Below are positions 54,272 to 62,852 of a stretch of 64,000 nt of DNA, one piece after another. The position numbers and the translations under genes are program-made. Below the pieces are notes generated by a model. That model saw nothing but the letters and a program-made list of their open reading frames with translations, had not been told where the DNA came from and searched no databases. The DNA is from Streptomyces luomodiensis (GTDB lineage Bacteria; Actinomycetota; Actinomycetes; Streptomycetales; Streptomycetaceae). Location of the stretch: the NCBI RefSeq assembly GCF_031679605.1, contig NZ_CP117522.1, positions 9,920,001-9,984,000 on the forward strand. Reading direction: 5' to 3'. The number at the start of each line of letters is the position of its first letter. Position 1 is the first letter of the stretch.

Positions 54272-55519
54272 ATGAGGTACAGGCTTCGTCGGCGGGGTGG
54301 TCAACAAGGGAAGCGCCTCGTGGCCCTGGCGACGGCCACCGCGGCGATTGTTTCGGGGATGATGGTGTCGGGAAGTGGGCCGGCCGTCGCGCACGCAGTG
54401 GTGGAGCCATCCGTTCGCAGTGCCACCGCGTCACTGCGAAGTGACCTTGAGAAATATCTGGACGCTCAGGGCACTAAGGATCATTTCTCAGCGGTCTCCC
54501 TTCGGGTGACCTATGCCGATCAGCGACCTGATATCTCGGTCGATGCGGGGACGTCCCGCTACGGCGGTGGTCGACCGGTGAACAGCAAGGCGCTGTGGCA
54601 GATAGGCAGCAACACCAAGGCGTTCACGTCCGTGCTGCTGCTTCAACTGGAGGCCGAAGGAAAGCTGTCCATACGGGACAAGCTGGGAAAGTGGCTTCCC
54701 CAGTATCCGGCGTGGCGCGATGTCACCATCAAGCAACTGCTGTCGATGACCAGCGGCATCCCCAGCTACACCGAGCAGAATGCGTTCCTGAAGGATTTCG
54801 ACGCCAATCCCTCCACGCGCTTCACGCTGGAGCGCCTGATGTCCTATGTGGAGGGCCTGCCACTGGGTCCCGCGAAGTACGAGTACTCGAATACGAACTA
54901 CCTCCTCGCGCAGATGATTGTCGAACGAGCGTCGCACGATACTTACCATGAGCGGCTCGCCGAGCGCATCATCGAACCTCTCGGAATGAACGACACCTGC
55001 CTCCCCCCGGACTGCCCTCCGGACACGGCCTCGCGCATGCCGACGCCGTACTCCGCCCATTCCGTCCTGCCGAAGTATCTCAACAAGTCACTTCCTCGGC
55101 TCCGCCTGTCCTGGGCGCAGGGGGCGGGTGGCCTGGTGAGTTCACTGAGAGACATGACGGCTTGGGACAGGGCGCTGTACAGCGGTCGACTGCTGCCCTC
55201 AGCGCAGCAGCGCGAGCTGGAGTCCCTGGTCTCGGCGAAGACGAGTAAGCCCATCAAGAGCGTCACGGCCGACGATCCCATCGGTTTCGGGCTCGGTGTC
55301 GTGAAGTTCGTCCATCCTGTGGCCGGGACGGTGTGGGCCTATGAGGGGGCCACTTTTGGAAACCGGGTGCTGCACATGTACTTCCCGAAGACTGGCATGA
55401 TCATCGCCATTGCTGTCAACAGCGCCGTTGGCGAAGGGGACACGCTGCCCGACCTCGCCGGTACCGTCTACAAGACTCTTTCGGCGCAGAAGGCACAGGC
55501 TCTCCCACGGCACCAGTAG
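54272..55519 (+). CDS. Secreted serine hydrolase of the beta-lactamase/DD-carboxypeptidase family
   Basis: ATG 54272 is preceded by GGAGA at 10 nt; the frame extends 147 nt upstream without typical composition. The 415-residue product has a signal peptide (LVALATATAAIVSGMMVSGS, AVAHA). The class C beta-lactamase fold follows, with SxxK nucleophile in IGSNTKAFTS, the YxN motif in YEYSNTNYLLAQ and a C-terminal YEGATFGNRVLHMYFP in place of the usual HxG/KTG strand. It acts outside the cell on a peptide, ester or cell-wall substrate. Antibiotic resistance cannot be inferred. Confidence 0.85.
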   Translation: MRYRLRRRGGQQGKRLVALATATAAIVSGMMVSGSGPAVAHAVVEPSVRSATASLRSDLEKYLDAQGTKDHFSAVSLRVTYADQRPDISVDAGTSRYGGGRPVNSKALWQIGSNTKAFTSVLLLQLEAEGKLSIRDKLGKWLPQYPAWRDVTIKQLLSMTSGIPSYTEQNAFLKDFDANPSTRFTLERLMSYVEGLPLGPAKYEYSNTNYLLAQMIVERASHDTYHERLAERIIEPLGMNDTCLPPDCPPDTASRMPTPYSAHSVLPKYLNKSLPRLRLSWAQGAGGLVSSLRDMTAWDRALYSGRLLPSAQQRELESLVSAKTSKPIKSVTADDPIGFGLGVVKFVHPVAGTVWAYEGATFGNRVLHMYFPKTGMIIAIAVNSAVGEGDTLPDLAGTVYKTLSAQKAQALPRHQ

Positions 55520-55639
55520 CCCCGGAGCCAGCTGCGTGACTTCCAGGTAGCTGCACTGCGAGGTCTGAGCTCCCTTCTTCCTGAGCTTGGCCTTTAACGT
55601 CGCAGGTCACTCGGCCTGCTGAGGCCCCGGGAATCGGCA

Positions 55640-55822
55640 GGCCGTGATGCGGCCATTCTTCGCGGTGGCGACGAGGTGCTGTTCAAATGGGGCGTCGGCC
55701 TCGGTGCTGTCGCCTGTGTCATCGCCCTGGCCGCGCCCGTGGCACGGGTGCGGCAAGTGGCGCTCGCCGCCCAGGTCCTTGCGGAGTGCGCGGCACTGCT
55801 GGTGATCCTCAGTCACGCGTGA
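55640..55822 (+). pseudogene. Membrane protein C-terminal remnant
   Basis: GDEVLFKWGVGLGAVACVIA then LAAPVARVRQVALAAQVLAE and CAALLVILSHA form two membrane helices with a short loop, ending at TGA. No start suits it; GTG 55673 is the only candidate. It directly follows an IS-end-like motif at 55584-55600. Confidence 0.4.
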
Positions 55823-55859
55823 CCCGCTGGCCGATTCCTTCGGTGCGGGACGATGGCTT

Positions 55860-56000
55860 CATATCGCCCTCCTGTCCGGTGGGTGGGCACGAAGGCGGCG
55901 CGGCCGGACACCTCAAGCACCACCAGGGCCTGGTGCTGGTCATCGCCTACGAGCGCGGCACAGCCGTGGGCTTTGGCTACGGCTTCCCTCGACATCGCCG
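55860..56000 (+). pseudogene. GNAT acetyltransferase fragment
   Basis: HQGLVLVIAYERGTAVGFGYGF matches the central strands of one GNAT group (roughly V.AYE.G..VGFGYGFP). The acetyl-CoA loop is missing. It is short and the frame runs on into unrelated sequence. Confidence 0.35.
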
Positions 56001-56120
56001 GTGCCTGCGTGTCTTGGTCCCCGAACCGGCCGGAGACAAGTCCGGCGACCGCACGCCGTCCGAGGGGACACCGGACTCGCCGTGGCAGAGCCAGCGGTTC
56101 GCCAACCGCATCCGGTCCGG

Positions 56121-56253
56121 CACGCTCTTGTCCACGCAATGCTGGAAGCCGGTCACAGCCGCCGCTCCATCGGTCGGCAACTCCACATGACCCACCGGAC
56201 CGTCACGAGCCTCGCCGACGCTGCCGATCCGGAAGACCTCTTCCGCGACCAGT
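56121..56253 (+). mobile_element. ISL3 family transposase fragment
   Basis: HALVHAMLEAGHSRRSIGRQ then LHMTHRTVTSLADAADPEDLF matches the helix-turn-helix linker of ISL3 transposases that precedes their catalytic core. Both flanks are lost. Confidence 0.6.
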
Positions 56254-57221
56254 GTGAGGCGCTGCCGTGGCGCCCGGCGGCCGCAGTTCTTCGTCGAGGT
56301 GGGTGGCGGAGCAGGGCGCCGAGCTCGATGTGACGCTGACCGAGTGGTGGGGCCGGGTCATCCACCACAGGTCGTGCTGGCTACCGACCGACGACCAGGG
56401 CCTCACGCTCGAGCAGGCGCTCGGCGAGCTCGCCCGCCCGGGCAGTGAGGCATGTACCGCCCGCCTGCGAAACCCGCCACCTTGTCCGGTCCTGACAGGG
56501 CCGGTCAGTCCCGCTCGCCCTCCGCGTCCACCAGCTCGCAGCTCGGTCAGCTCCCAAGCCACCATGTCCTGGAAGCCCGGCTGCGCCGCGGCCTCGCCTC
56601 CGTGCTTCGTACCGCAGGCGGGCGGGGAAGGCGGCCCTCGGCCCGCTGCCGCCGCACTCCTGCAACGCTCTCAGGGTTCATGACTTTCTGTCCGCTGTCG
56701 TCCCGGCGAGCTCGGCGGCGGTGAAATAGGCGAGCCACTCTTCGGTCCTCTCGCCACTCTCCTCGGCCTGTGCCAGTTGGGACGGCGCGGGCAAGATGAC
56801 AGAGGCGAGGCCAAACACGGAGGCGGGGAGCACCCGCGTTGCGTCAGCTCTGATCGAGCCTCGTCTGTCGGCACTCGTCCGCGCTTGGTCTGCGTCTACC
56901 GCTCCCCGAAGCCCTCTTGAGGAAAGAGGTAGGCGGCGCCCCCTACACCGTTGGGTCAACCCCCGATAGCGGCTAACGTTCAGGACCCAGAGACTGGTAG
57001 ATGAACAGAGCAGATAAAAAACCATAAGGAGTCGCAAAGTGGAATCGCGAACCTTTCGTGATGGCCTTGGATCCTTCGCGGCAGTCCCGAGCGCCTTCGC
57101 CAAGGCCCCGGAGGGCCTGCGGCCCGTATGTAAGATCTCCTTCAAGAGCGTGTATTAAGAATCGAGCACGAACCCACTAAAGCTGGAACATGTATTCTCA
57201 TGCGATGGAATCCTGATTGGC
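56254..57221. other. Debris region with no intact gene
   Basis: Plus strand near 56300-56440 has VTLTEWWGRVIHHRSCWLPT-DDQGLTLEQALGEL, coding-like but unrecognised. Minus strand 56840-56678 has QLAQAEESGERTEEWLAYFT-AAELAGT, which may be the end of a TPR-type regulator. From 56960 the base composition becomes more AT-rich. No starts or ribosome sites support whole genes. Confidence 0.4.
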
Positions 57222-57533
57222 ATGGCGTCCGCAGATCCGGAGTCGTTCGACGCGGAGAGAATGTCACGGGATTGCGATCTGCTGAAATCGGCTCTCACGA
57301 AGCATCCTGGAAAGGTTCGAGAGCTAATCAAGGCAGTCCAGTCGACCGAACCCGACGCAGATTTCGGTCGAGCCCAGGCACTGGCGGAAGAAATGGGTCT
57401 AACGGAGGGAGCCTCACTCAAAGTGGGAGGGGGAATTATTCCCGTGCTCCTCTTCGCTGCCGCGCTCCTTCTTGCCGGCTGTCAGGCACATTGCAGCGGC
57501 AGCATCAAGCCCGACAAGTTTCCCCCGCCATAG
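57222..57533 (+). CDS. Unrecognised 103-residue protein with leader-like N-terminus and C-terminal hydrophobic/Cys segment
   Basis: The frame starts at ATG 57222, or at ATG 57261 near GGAGAG. The first 65 residues are charged and helical (MSRDCDLLKSALTKHPGKVR, QALAEEMGLTEGAS). KVGGG follows, then a hydrophobic stretch IIPVLLFAAALLLAGC, then QAHCSGSIKPDKFPPP. LLLAGC looks like a lipobox but lies near residue 88 instead of the N-terminus. The leader-GG-hydrophobic-core layout resembles ribosomal peptide precursors. Base composition is less GC-biased than neighbours. No modifying enzymes are adjacent, and no family is recognised. Confidence 0.5.
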   Translation: MASADPESFDAERMSRDCDLLKSALTKHPGKVRELIKAVQSTEPDADFGRAQALAEEMGLTEGASLKVGGGIIPVLLFAAALLLAGCQAHCSGSIKPDKFPPP

Positions 57534-57864
57534 CGATGAGGCGATGACGCTTGTCTCGCGGCGGACAAGACCCCTATGCAATGGTGCGCTGCGAGCCGTA
57601 GGTGCGTGACACGCTCTGGGCGCCTCGTGAACACGGGTTTCCTGACGTCGGTGCCGTGCTCGGATGTGTTCAAGAGGGCTGTTCAGCGAGCAGGGCGGGA
57701 GAATGTCCGTATGGCGACGTTCGTGCGTTGTGTCGAAGGGTGTGAAGGCTCGGAGCGCGGGGACGGCCTGGCGGCCACGCTTTGCGTCCGCTGCGATGGT
57801 TCCCTCTGCGTGCTTTGCCGTCGCGTCTCGGTGGAAGAAGTCGGCCTCGACGCCCCCACTGCTG
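57534..57864. other. Region without a supported gene
   Basis: Frames on both strands overlap but none shows coding bias or a family match. It separates the 103-residue protein from the end of the pentapeptide-repeat gene. Confidence 0.4.
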
Positions 57865-58980
57865 TTATGGATTTGCAGACAGCCAACCTGAGGGGAGGAG
57901 GGCCCCCGCAGCAGAGGGAGTGTTGACCGCGGTGAGAAGACCCGTTGGCACTGGCCCCCTCGCCGTACGGAAGTCAACCGTGCCGCCGGAGAAGGTGGCG
58001 CCGTTGAAGGACACTCCGCCGCCCGAGAAGGTGGCGTGTGCGAAGGACACCCCGCCGCCGGAGAAGGCGGCGCCGTTGAAGGACACCCCGCCGCCCGAGA
58101 CGACGCCGTTGATGTACGCCCTGCCGCCGCCAGTGATGGTCACCCTGCCTCTGGAGAACAGGCCGGAGAAGGCGGCGTGTTTGAAGGACACTCTGCCTGC
58201 GGAGAAGACGGCGCGGTCGAAGGACACCACCCCGCCGGAGAACACGGCGCCGGAGAAGTCCAGGTCACCGTCGATGGTGACGCCAGTGAGGTCGAGATTG
58301 CAGCCCTGCCAAGAGCGGTGCATCCCCTCGGGGATGTGGTAGCGATCTCCGATCACACGCAGAATCGTATGCCTGACCTCACGCATTGCGCGGTACCGGT
58401 CTTTCTCATCCCGGTGGACAGCGCGCCGCTACTGGCTGGGCGAGGTGCCATCGGGCAAGGGTTCGGAGAGGTCGCCGGGATCAGGAGGGAAGGGAAGCCG
58501 CAGGTAGGCACACAGGACGTCGATGCATGTTTGGCGCAGGTCTCGTGTGGGAGCGTCGTCGGCGAGGCCGGCCAGGGCGTGCACACCCCCGAGCCGGATG
58601 GCCGGTGCATCCTCACCGAGTTGGGAGACGGCGGTGGTGAACCGTTCAGTGTGCAGCCGGGTGGCCTCGCGCAGGGCACCGTCTTCATCGACCCGCTGAC
58701 GCCGGTAGGCCACCACCAGGGCCACCAGCGCGCCGGAGCCGGCGACCACCCCGAAGGACATTTTGACCAGGTCGAACAAGGTTGAGGTGGTCAGCCGACG
58801 CTCGGGCTTGAGACCGTGGGCGCCAAGCAGATTCCAGCCCGCGAAGAAGGCACAGGCAGCCACCACGATCGCGGTGGCAAAGATGACGGCGAGAGCGGTC
58901 CCGACCGGCCACAGGCGCAGACCGTGCCGGGCTCCCCGCTCTTCTTCACCGTACCGAGGCCGGAACAAGTGGCGACTCAT
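57865..58980 (-). pseudogene. Pentapeptide-repeat membrane protein interrupted by an amber codon
   Basis: From ATG 58980 the protein has two N-terminal membrane helices (GTALAVIFATAIVVAACAFF, VKMSFGVVAGSGALVALVVA). A conserved cytoplasmic block follows (RRQRVDEDGALREATRLHTE, AIRLGGVHALAGLADDAP). A TAG occurs at 58429-58431, then in the same frame RRAVHRDEKDRYRAMREVRH and a pentapeptide helix (DLDFSGAVFSGGVVSFDRAV, GVSFNGAAFSGGGVSFAHAT). Without the stop it is one typical Streptomyces protein of about 370 residues. The second half could restart at ATG 58386. Repeats form a right-handed quadrilateral helix; the role is unknown. Confidence 0.8.
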
Positions 58981-59178
58981 GCAAGTCAGGACTTCCTAGC
59001 CCCCCTACTGGTTGCGGCTAGGCGCTGGTAGACCCGACCCCCGCCCCGCCGCGCCTGACCCGCCGGCGGGGGCCGGCCCTCCGGCTTGACTTCGAGCGCG
59101 CTCCAAGTCCTAGCGTCGGAGGCATTCGTCAGCCCTCGAGGTACCGCCCGGTCCGCTGGGCAGGAGGAGTATCCGCGC

Positions 59179-60171
59179 ATGATCACCCGAACCACGCTCG
59201 GCTCGCCCGGTCTCACCGTCAGCGCGATGGGCCTGGGGTGCATGGGGATGAGCGAGAGCTACGGCGCCGCCGACTGGGACGGCGGCCTGGCCACCATCGA
59301 CCGGGCCCTGGAGCTGGGCATCACGTTCCTGGACACCGCCGACGCCTACGGCACCGGGCACAACGAGGTGCTGGTGGGCCGGGCCATCCACGGCCGCCGG
59401 GACCAGGTGCAGCTGGCCACCAAGTTCGGCATCGACCGCAGCGCCGGCGACCGGGCACGCCGCATCCGCGGTGCGCGGGACTACGTGCTGCGCTCCTGCG
59501 ACGCCTCGCTGCTGCGGCTGGGCGTCGAGGTGATCGACCTGTACTACGCCCACCGCCCGCCCCAGGACGTGGAGATCGAGGAGACCGTCGGGGCGATGGC
59601 CGAGCTGGTCGAGGCGGGCAAGGTCCGCCATCTGGGCCTGTCCGAGGTCGACGGCGAGCTGCTGCGCCGGGCGCACGCGGTGCACCCGATCACCGCGGTG
59701 CAGAGCGAGTACTCGCTGTGGACCCGCGACGTCGAGGCGGTCACCCCGGTGATGGCCGAGCTGGGGGTCGGGCTGGTGCCGTACTCGCCGCTGGGGCGGG
59801 GGTTCCTGACCGGCGCCCTGGACCGCTCCACGCTGGGCGAGAAGGACTTCCGGCGTACCAATCCCCGCTTCGCCGGCGAGGCGGGCGAGGCCAACGAGAA
59901 GATCGCGCAGACCGTGCGTGAGGTGGCCGACCGGCTGGATGCCACTCCGGCCCAGGTGGCGCTGGCCTGGGTGTACGCCCAGGCCGAGCGGCTCGGGGTG
60001 GCGGTGGCGACTATTCCGGGCACCCGCAGCCCGGCCCGGCTGGAGCAGAACGCGGCCGCGCTGGAGCTCACCCTGGACGCCGAGGCACTGGCCGCGCTGG
60101 ACCCGCTGAGCGACCAGGTGACGGGCGAGCGCTACACCCCCGCACACACCGCTGAGGTCGCTCGGGGTTAG
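59179..60171 (+). CDS. Aldo/keto reductase
   Basis: ATG 59179 follows AGGAGG. The 330-residue protein has the full AKR tetrad: Asp and Tyr in FLDTADAYGTGHNEVLVG, Lys in QLATKFGID and His in YYAHRPP. It also has the C-terminal NADPH-binding VATIPGTRSPARLEQNAAAL. It resembles the AKR13/YakC-type group (MGLGCMGMSESYG). It reduces aldehydes or ketones with NADPH in the cytoplasm. It stands alone; the next sequence is an oppositely oriented relic, so it is likely monocistronic. Confidence 0.93.
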   Translation: MITRTTLGSPGLTVSAMGLGCMGMSESYGAADWDGGLATIDRALELGITFLDTADAYGTGHNEVLVGRAIHGRRDQVQLATKFGIDRSAGDRARRIRGARDYVLRSCDASLLRLGVEVIDLYYAHRPPQDVEIEETVGAMAELVEAGKVRHLGLSEVDGELLRRAHAVHPITAVQSEYSLWTRDVEAVTPVMAELGVGLVPYSPLGRGFLTGALDRSTLGEKDFRRTNPRFAGEAGEANEKIAQTVREVADRLDATPAQVALAWVYAQAERLGVAVATIPGTRSPARLEQNAAALELTLDAEALAALDPLSDQVTGERYTPAHTAEVARG

Positions 60172-60175
60172 CCGG

Positions 60176-60404
60176 TGGGCTCGACGCGCACGACGTCCAG
60201 CTCGACGACGTCGTTGACGGCGCCCACCGGTGACCTCGCCGGTCACGACCAGCCGGGGTCGGGCCGGCGGTGCCCCGTCCTGCTCGACGGCCAGGATCGC
60301 GCCCCGGTTGCCGGAGCCCGGGGCGATCTCGCCATAGGAGGCCAGCGCCCGGTCCCCGTCCGCGCCCACCGCGAGTACGCCGACGCTCAGCTATGTGTCG
60401 TCAA
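60176..60404 (-). pseudogene. Molybdopterin-dependent oxidoreductase C-terminal fragment
   Basis: Minus-strand sequence GADGDRALASYGEIAPGSGN-RGAILAVEQDG and PRLVVTGE then, one frame over, AVNDVVELDVVRVEPTG ends at a TAG by the reductase stop. It matches the end of sulfite-oxidase-like molybdopterin enzymes (SYAEIDP..GNR...PRLVVPGD..G...V.DVV.I.V). A frameshift lies near 60225. The IS30 element removed the rest. Confidence 0.55.
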
Positions 60405-60416
60405 CCGATGGCGAGC

Positions 60417-61580
60417 TCAAGCGGTCAGCGCATCACCGCTGTTCAGGAGGTCAGCGTAGACCTCTGCCGGAGTGCGATAGCCATGGGTCCTGCGCGGGCG
60501 GTGGTTGAGCTCGTGGGCGATGGTGTCCAGGTCGGCCTGGTTGAACGTGCGGAGGTCCGCGCCTTTGGGCAGGTACTGCCGAAGCAGCCGGTTGGTGTTC
60601 TCGTTGGTGCCGCGCTGCCAGGGGCTGCGCGGCTTGCAGAGGTAGATCGGCATCCCGGTCTCGGCGGTGATGGCCTGGTGCTCGGCCATCTCCCGGCCCC
60701 GGTCCCAGGTGAGCGTTCGTCGTAGCTGGGGCGGGATGCCGAGGAGGCTCCTGGTGAGGTGCGGCGTGACCTGCTCGGCCTTGATACCGTCGGGCAGCGC
60801 GACGATGGCCGGGTAGCGGCTGGTGCGCTCGACGAGCGTGGCGACGGCTGAGGGTCGGGTGCCCATCACAAGGTCGCCCTCCCGATGGCCGGGAACCTTG
60901 CGGTCCTCGACCTCGGCGGGGCGGGCGGTGATGGACACCATGCCGCGGATGATGTTCCGCCCGGTGGGCCGACGGGCGATCTTCGGACGAGGCATGGGCC
61001 TGCCTGACCGCAGCCGCTGGGTGAGGCTGCGGTCGATCGCCTGGCGCCGGCGAGGGTCGTAGAGCGAGAGGTAGATCGCTTCGTGCGAGATCTGCGTGGA
61101 GGCGTCACCGGGAAACTGCCGTCGTAGCCATCCTGCGATCTGCTCGGGTGACCAGCACAGAGCCGGCTTGGCTTCCACCAGGGTGCGTAGAGCGGGCCGT
61201 TGGGCGAGCTTGGCCTGCTTGGGGCGGCGCCCGCGTTCGTAGGCGGCTGCATCGGCCAAGGCTGCTCGGTAGCGGTTCCGGCCGCCGTTGCGGACGATCT
61301 CGCGGGAGACGGTCGAAGGGGATCGGCCCAGCCGCTTGGCCAGCTGCCGGGCCGATTCCCCGGCGGCGATACCGCGGGATATCTCCTCGCGCTCGCTGCC
61401 GCTCAGTTGCCGTCCTGACCGCTTGTGCGGGGTAAGGCGGACGCCGCCGCTCTGGTACAGGAAGCGACGGGCGTGCTGCATCGGCGCCCCGCCTACCTCG
61501 GCGATCCCCCCTCCAGCTCCTCCGCCGACGCGGGCTGCCCAGTGCTCACGCAGGTCCCGTACGACTGCCAGCGCCGCCAA
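60417..61580 (-). CDS. IS30 family transposase
   Basis: The 387-residue frame holds the IS30 helix-turn-helix (LSGSEREEISRGIAAGESAR, QLAKRLGRSPSTVSREIVRN), SPEQIAGWLRRQFPGDA and HEAIYLSLYD. The DDE core shows GDLVMGTRPSAVATLVERTS with the first Asp, LTWDRGREMAEHQAIT with the second, and SPWQRGTNENTNRLLRQYLP with Glu. MQHARRFLY at 61481 is a likelier start than 61580. It is apparently intact. Terminal repeats were not located with certainty. Confidence 0.88.
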   Translation of the reverse strand: MAALAVVRDLREHWAARVGGGAGGGIAEVGGAPMQHARRFLYQSGGVRLTPHKRSGRQLSGSEREEISRGIAAGESARQLAKRLGRSPSTVSREIVRNGGRNRYRAALADAAAYERGRRPKQAKLAQRPALRTLVEAKPALCWSPEQIAGWLRRQFPGDASTQISHEAIYLSLYDPRRRQAIDRSLTQRLRSGRPMPRPKIARRPTGRNIIRGMVSITARPAEVEDRKVPGHREGDLVMGTRPSAVATLVERTSRYPAIVALPDGIKAEQVTPHLTRSLLGIPPQLRRTLTWDRGREMAEHQAITAETGMPIYLCKPRSPWQRGTNENTNRLLRQYLPKGADLRTFNQADLDTIAHELNHRPRRTHGYRTPAEVYADLLNSGDALTA

Positions 61581-61753
61581 CCCGAGTCTCCTCGCCTTCG
61601 GCCCGACTGCGGATCGGTCGGACAGGGTGAGAACGCCTCAAGAATCCCGAAGTTACGTCACACAGCCGCAGAGCACACGAAGGAGGAAGAACCCCCTGGC
61701 CACGGGGGCAGGGACTCAGCGGGGCTCAGGGGAACTCACGGGATGTCGCACAC

Positions 61754-61885
61754 TCATCGGGGACGCGGGGCGTCCGGGGTCAGGAAGTGGTCCTGTCCGA
61801 CGACCTCGTCCAGCAGGGTGGGGCGCAGGCGGTCGGCGAGTGGGCGGGAGGGCTCCTCGTCGAAGAGCGGCAGGGTCGGTTCCAT
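61754..61885 (-). pseudogene. AAA+ ATPase (RarA-like) N-terminal remnant
   Basis: ATG 61885 gives LPLFDEEPSRPLADRLRPTL-LDEVVGQDHFLTPDAP and stops. PLADRLRP..LDEVVGQ is the signature start of RarA/MgsA-type and related AAA ATPases; Walker motifs and everything after are gone. The 43-residue peptide is unlikely to be functional. Confidence 0.55.
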
Positions 61886-61969
61886 GGGTCTCTCGGTCGG
61901 TGGCGAGCGTAGCGAGACGGGGGTGCTGGCAGGCGTCGGCTCAGCCGCTGGTGGGCGCGCTGGGGGTGC

Positions 61970-62338
61970 TCATCGGGGGCCGGGGCGATCGCGTCGTGGC
62001 AACTGCTCGGCGACCAGGTCGTAGGAGTCCTCGACCGCTTCGGTGATCAGCCGTTTGGTGATGCCGGGTCCCGGCCCGAGCGTGATCCAGTGGCGTTTGT
62101 CGAGGTAGCGGCCCGGTGTGATCGAGGCGTGGGCGTGCACGTGGGTACGGGCGTGTTCGGGTTCGCACTTGACCGTGATGATCGGCTCGTCCGGGTCGTC
62201 GGTGACGATGAGGAACACCTTGCCCGCGACCTTGTACACCTCCAGCTGGGGGGTGAAGGGGCGTCCGTGGCTGACGTCGGGCAGTGCGAGGGCCGCCTTG
62301 CGGGCGGTGTCCTGGAGCCGGTCGCCGGCCGCGCTCAC
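61970..62338 (-). CDS. MmcQ/YjbR family DNA-binding-like protein (second of pair)
   Basis: GTG 62338 overlaps the TGA of the upstream paralogue (GTGA), so it is translationally coupled. The 122-residue product has the YjbR/CyaY-like fold marks: LPDVSHGRPFTPQLEVYKVA-GKVF, IITVKCEPEH and GRYLDKRHWITLGPG. Family members are small alpha/beta proteins proposed to bind DNA; no activity is established. Its C-terminus has an Arg-rich tail. Confidence 0.82.
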   Translation of the reverse strand: MSAAGDRLQDTARKAALALPDVSHGRPFTPQLEVYKVAGKVFLIVTDDPDEPIITVKCEPEHARTHVHAHASITPGRYLDKRHWITLGPGPGITKRLITEAVEDSYDLVAEQLPRRDRPGPR

Positions 62339-62721
62339 CGGGATGCCCGCGTGCCGCCGGCGTAGGTGTGCGGGTCGACGGGCTGCTCGGCCTTGGGCAG
62401 GTGGGTGACGACGAGCCGGTAGGACTCGGTGACGAGCTCCCGGACGAGGGATTTGTCCACGCCGTCCCCGTCCTCCAGGATGATCCAGCGCTTCTTGTTC
62501 ATGTGGTAGCCGGGGGTGATGTGGCTGTTGTGGTCCCGCAGGGCGAGTGCCTCGCTGGGCTCCGCCTTGAGGATCACGACGGGACGCCCGGGGACCTCGG
62601 TCATCAGCATGAACACCTTGCCGCGCACCTTGAAGACCTCCCAGTCGTCCCCGAAGGGATGCCCCAGCTCGGCTCCGGGAAGCTCCTGCGCGCAGTCGGC
62701 AGCGGTCTGGTGCAGGGTCAT
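62335..62721 (-). CDS. MmcQ/YjbR family DNA-binding-like protein (first of pair)
   Basis: ATG 62721 (MTLHQTAADCAQELPGAELG) follows AGGAGG; the frame is open 87 nt further upstream but without a ribosome site. The 128-residue protein shows HPFGDDWEVFKVRGKVFMLM, VILKAEPSEALALRDH and PGYHMNKKRWIILEDGDG, the standard YjbR layout. It is about one-third identical by eye to the coupled paralogue. It is divergent from an AraC regulator 131 bp away, which may control it. Confidence 0.85.
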   Translation of the reverse strand: MTLHQTAADCAQELPGAELGHPFGDDWEVFKVRGKVFMLMTEVPGRPVVILKAEPSEALALRDHNSHITPGYHMNKKRWIILEDGDGVDKSLVRELVTESYRLVVTHLPKAEQPVDPHTYAGGTRASR

Positions 62722-62852
62722 GGGGCGTTGTCCTCCTTGAAGTGGTGGCGGGCTGCGGCGCTGAGGACCGCAGAGTGTGCGCCCCGCAGTTGCGGCGGCA
62801 CAGTCCATCCTTGCCCGGAAGCCGCCGAAAAGGGGCGGTAGGCTGCGGACAC

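Noticed and set aside
57961..58270. Tandem DNA repeats of about 30 bp (GCCGGAGAAGGTGGCG-type units)
   Set aside because: They are the coding repeats of the pentapeptide protein on the minus strand, not a CRISPR or minisatellite; there are no spacers.
59110..60369. 419-residue minus-strand frame opposite the aldo/keto reductase
   Set aside because: Shadow of the reductase gene. Only its first part (60176-60369) overlaps a plausible oxidoreductase fragment.
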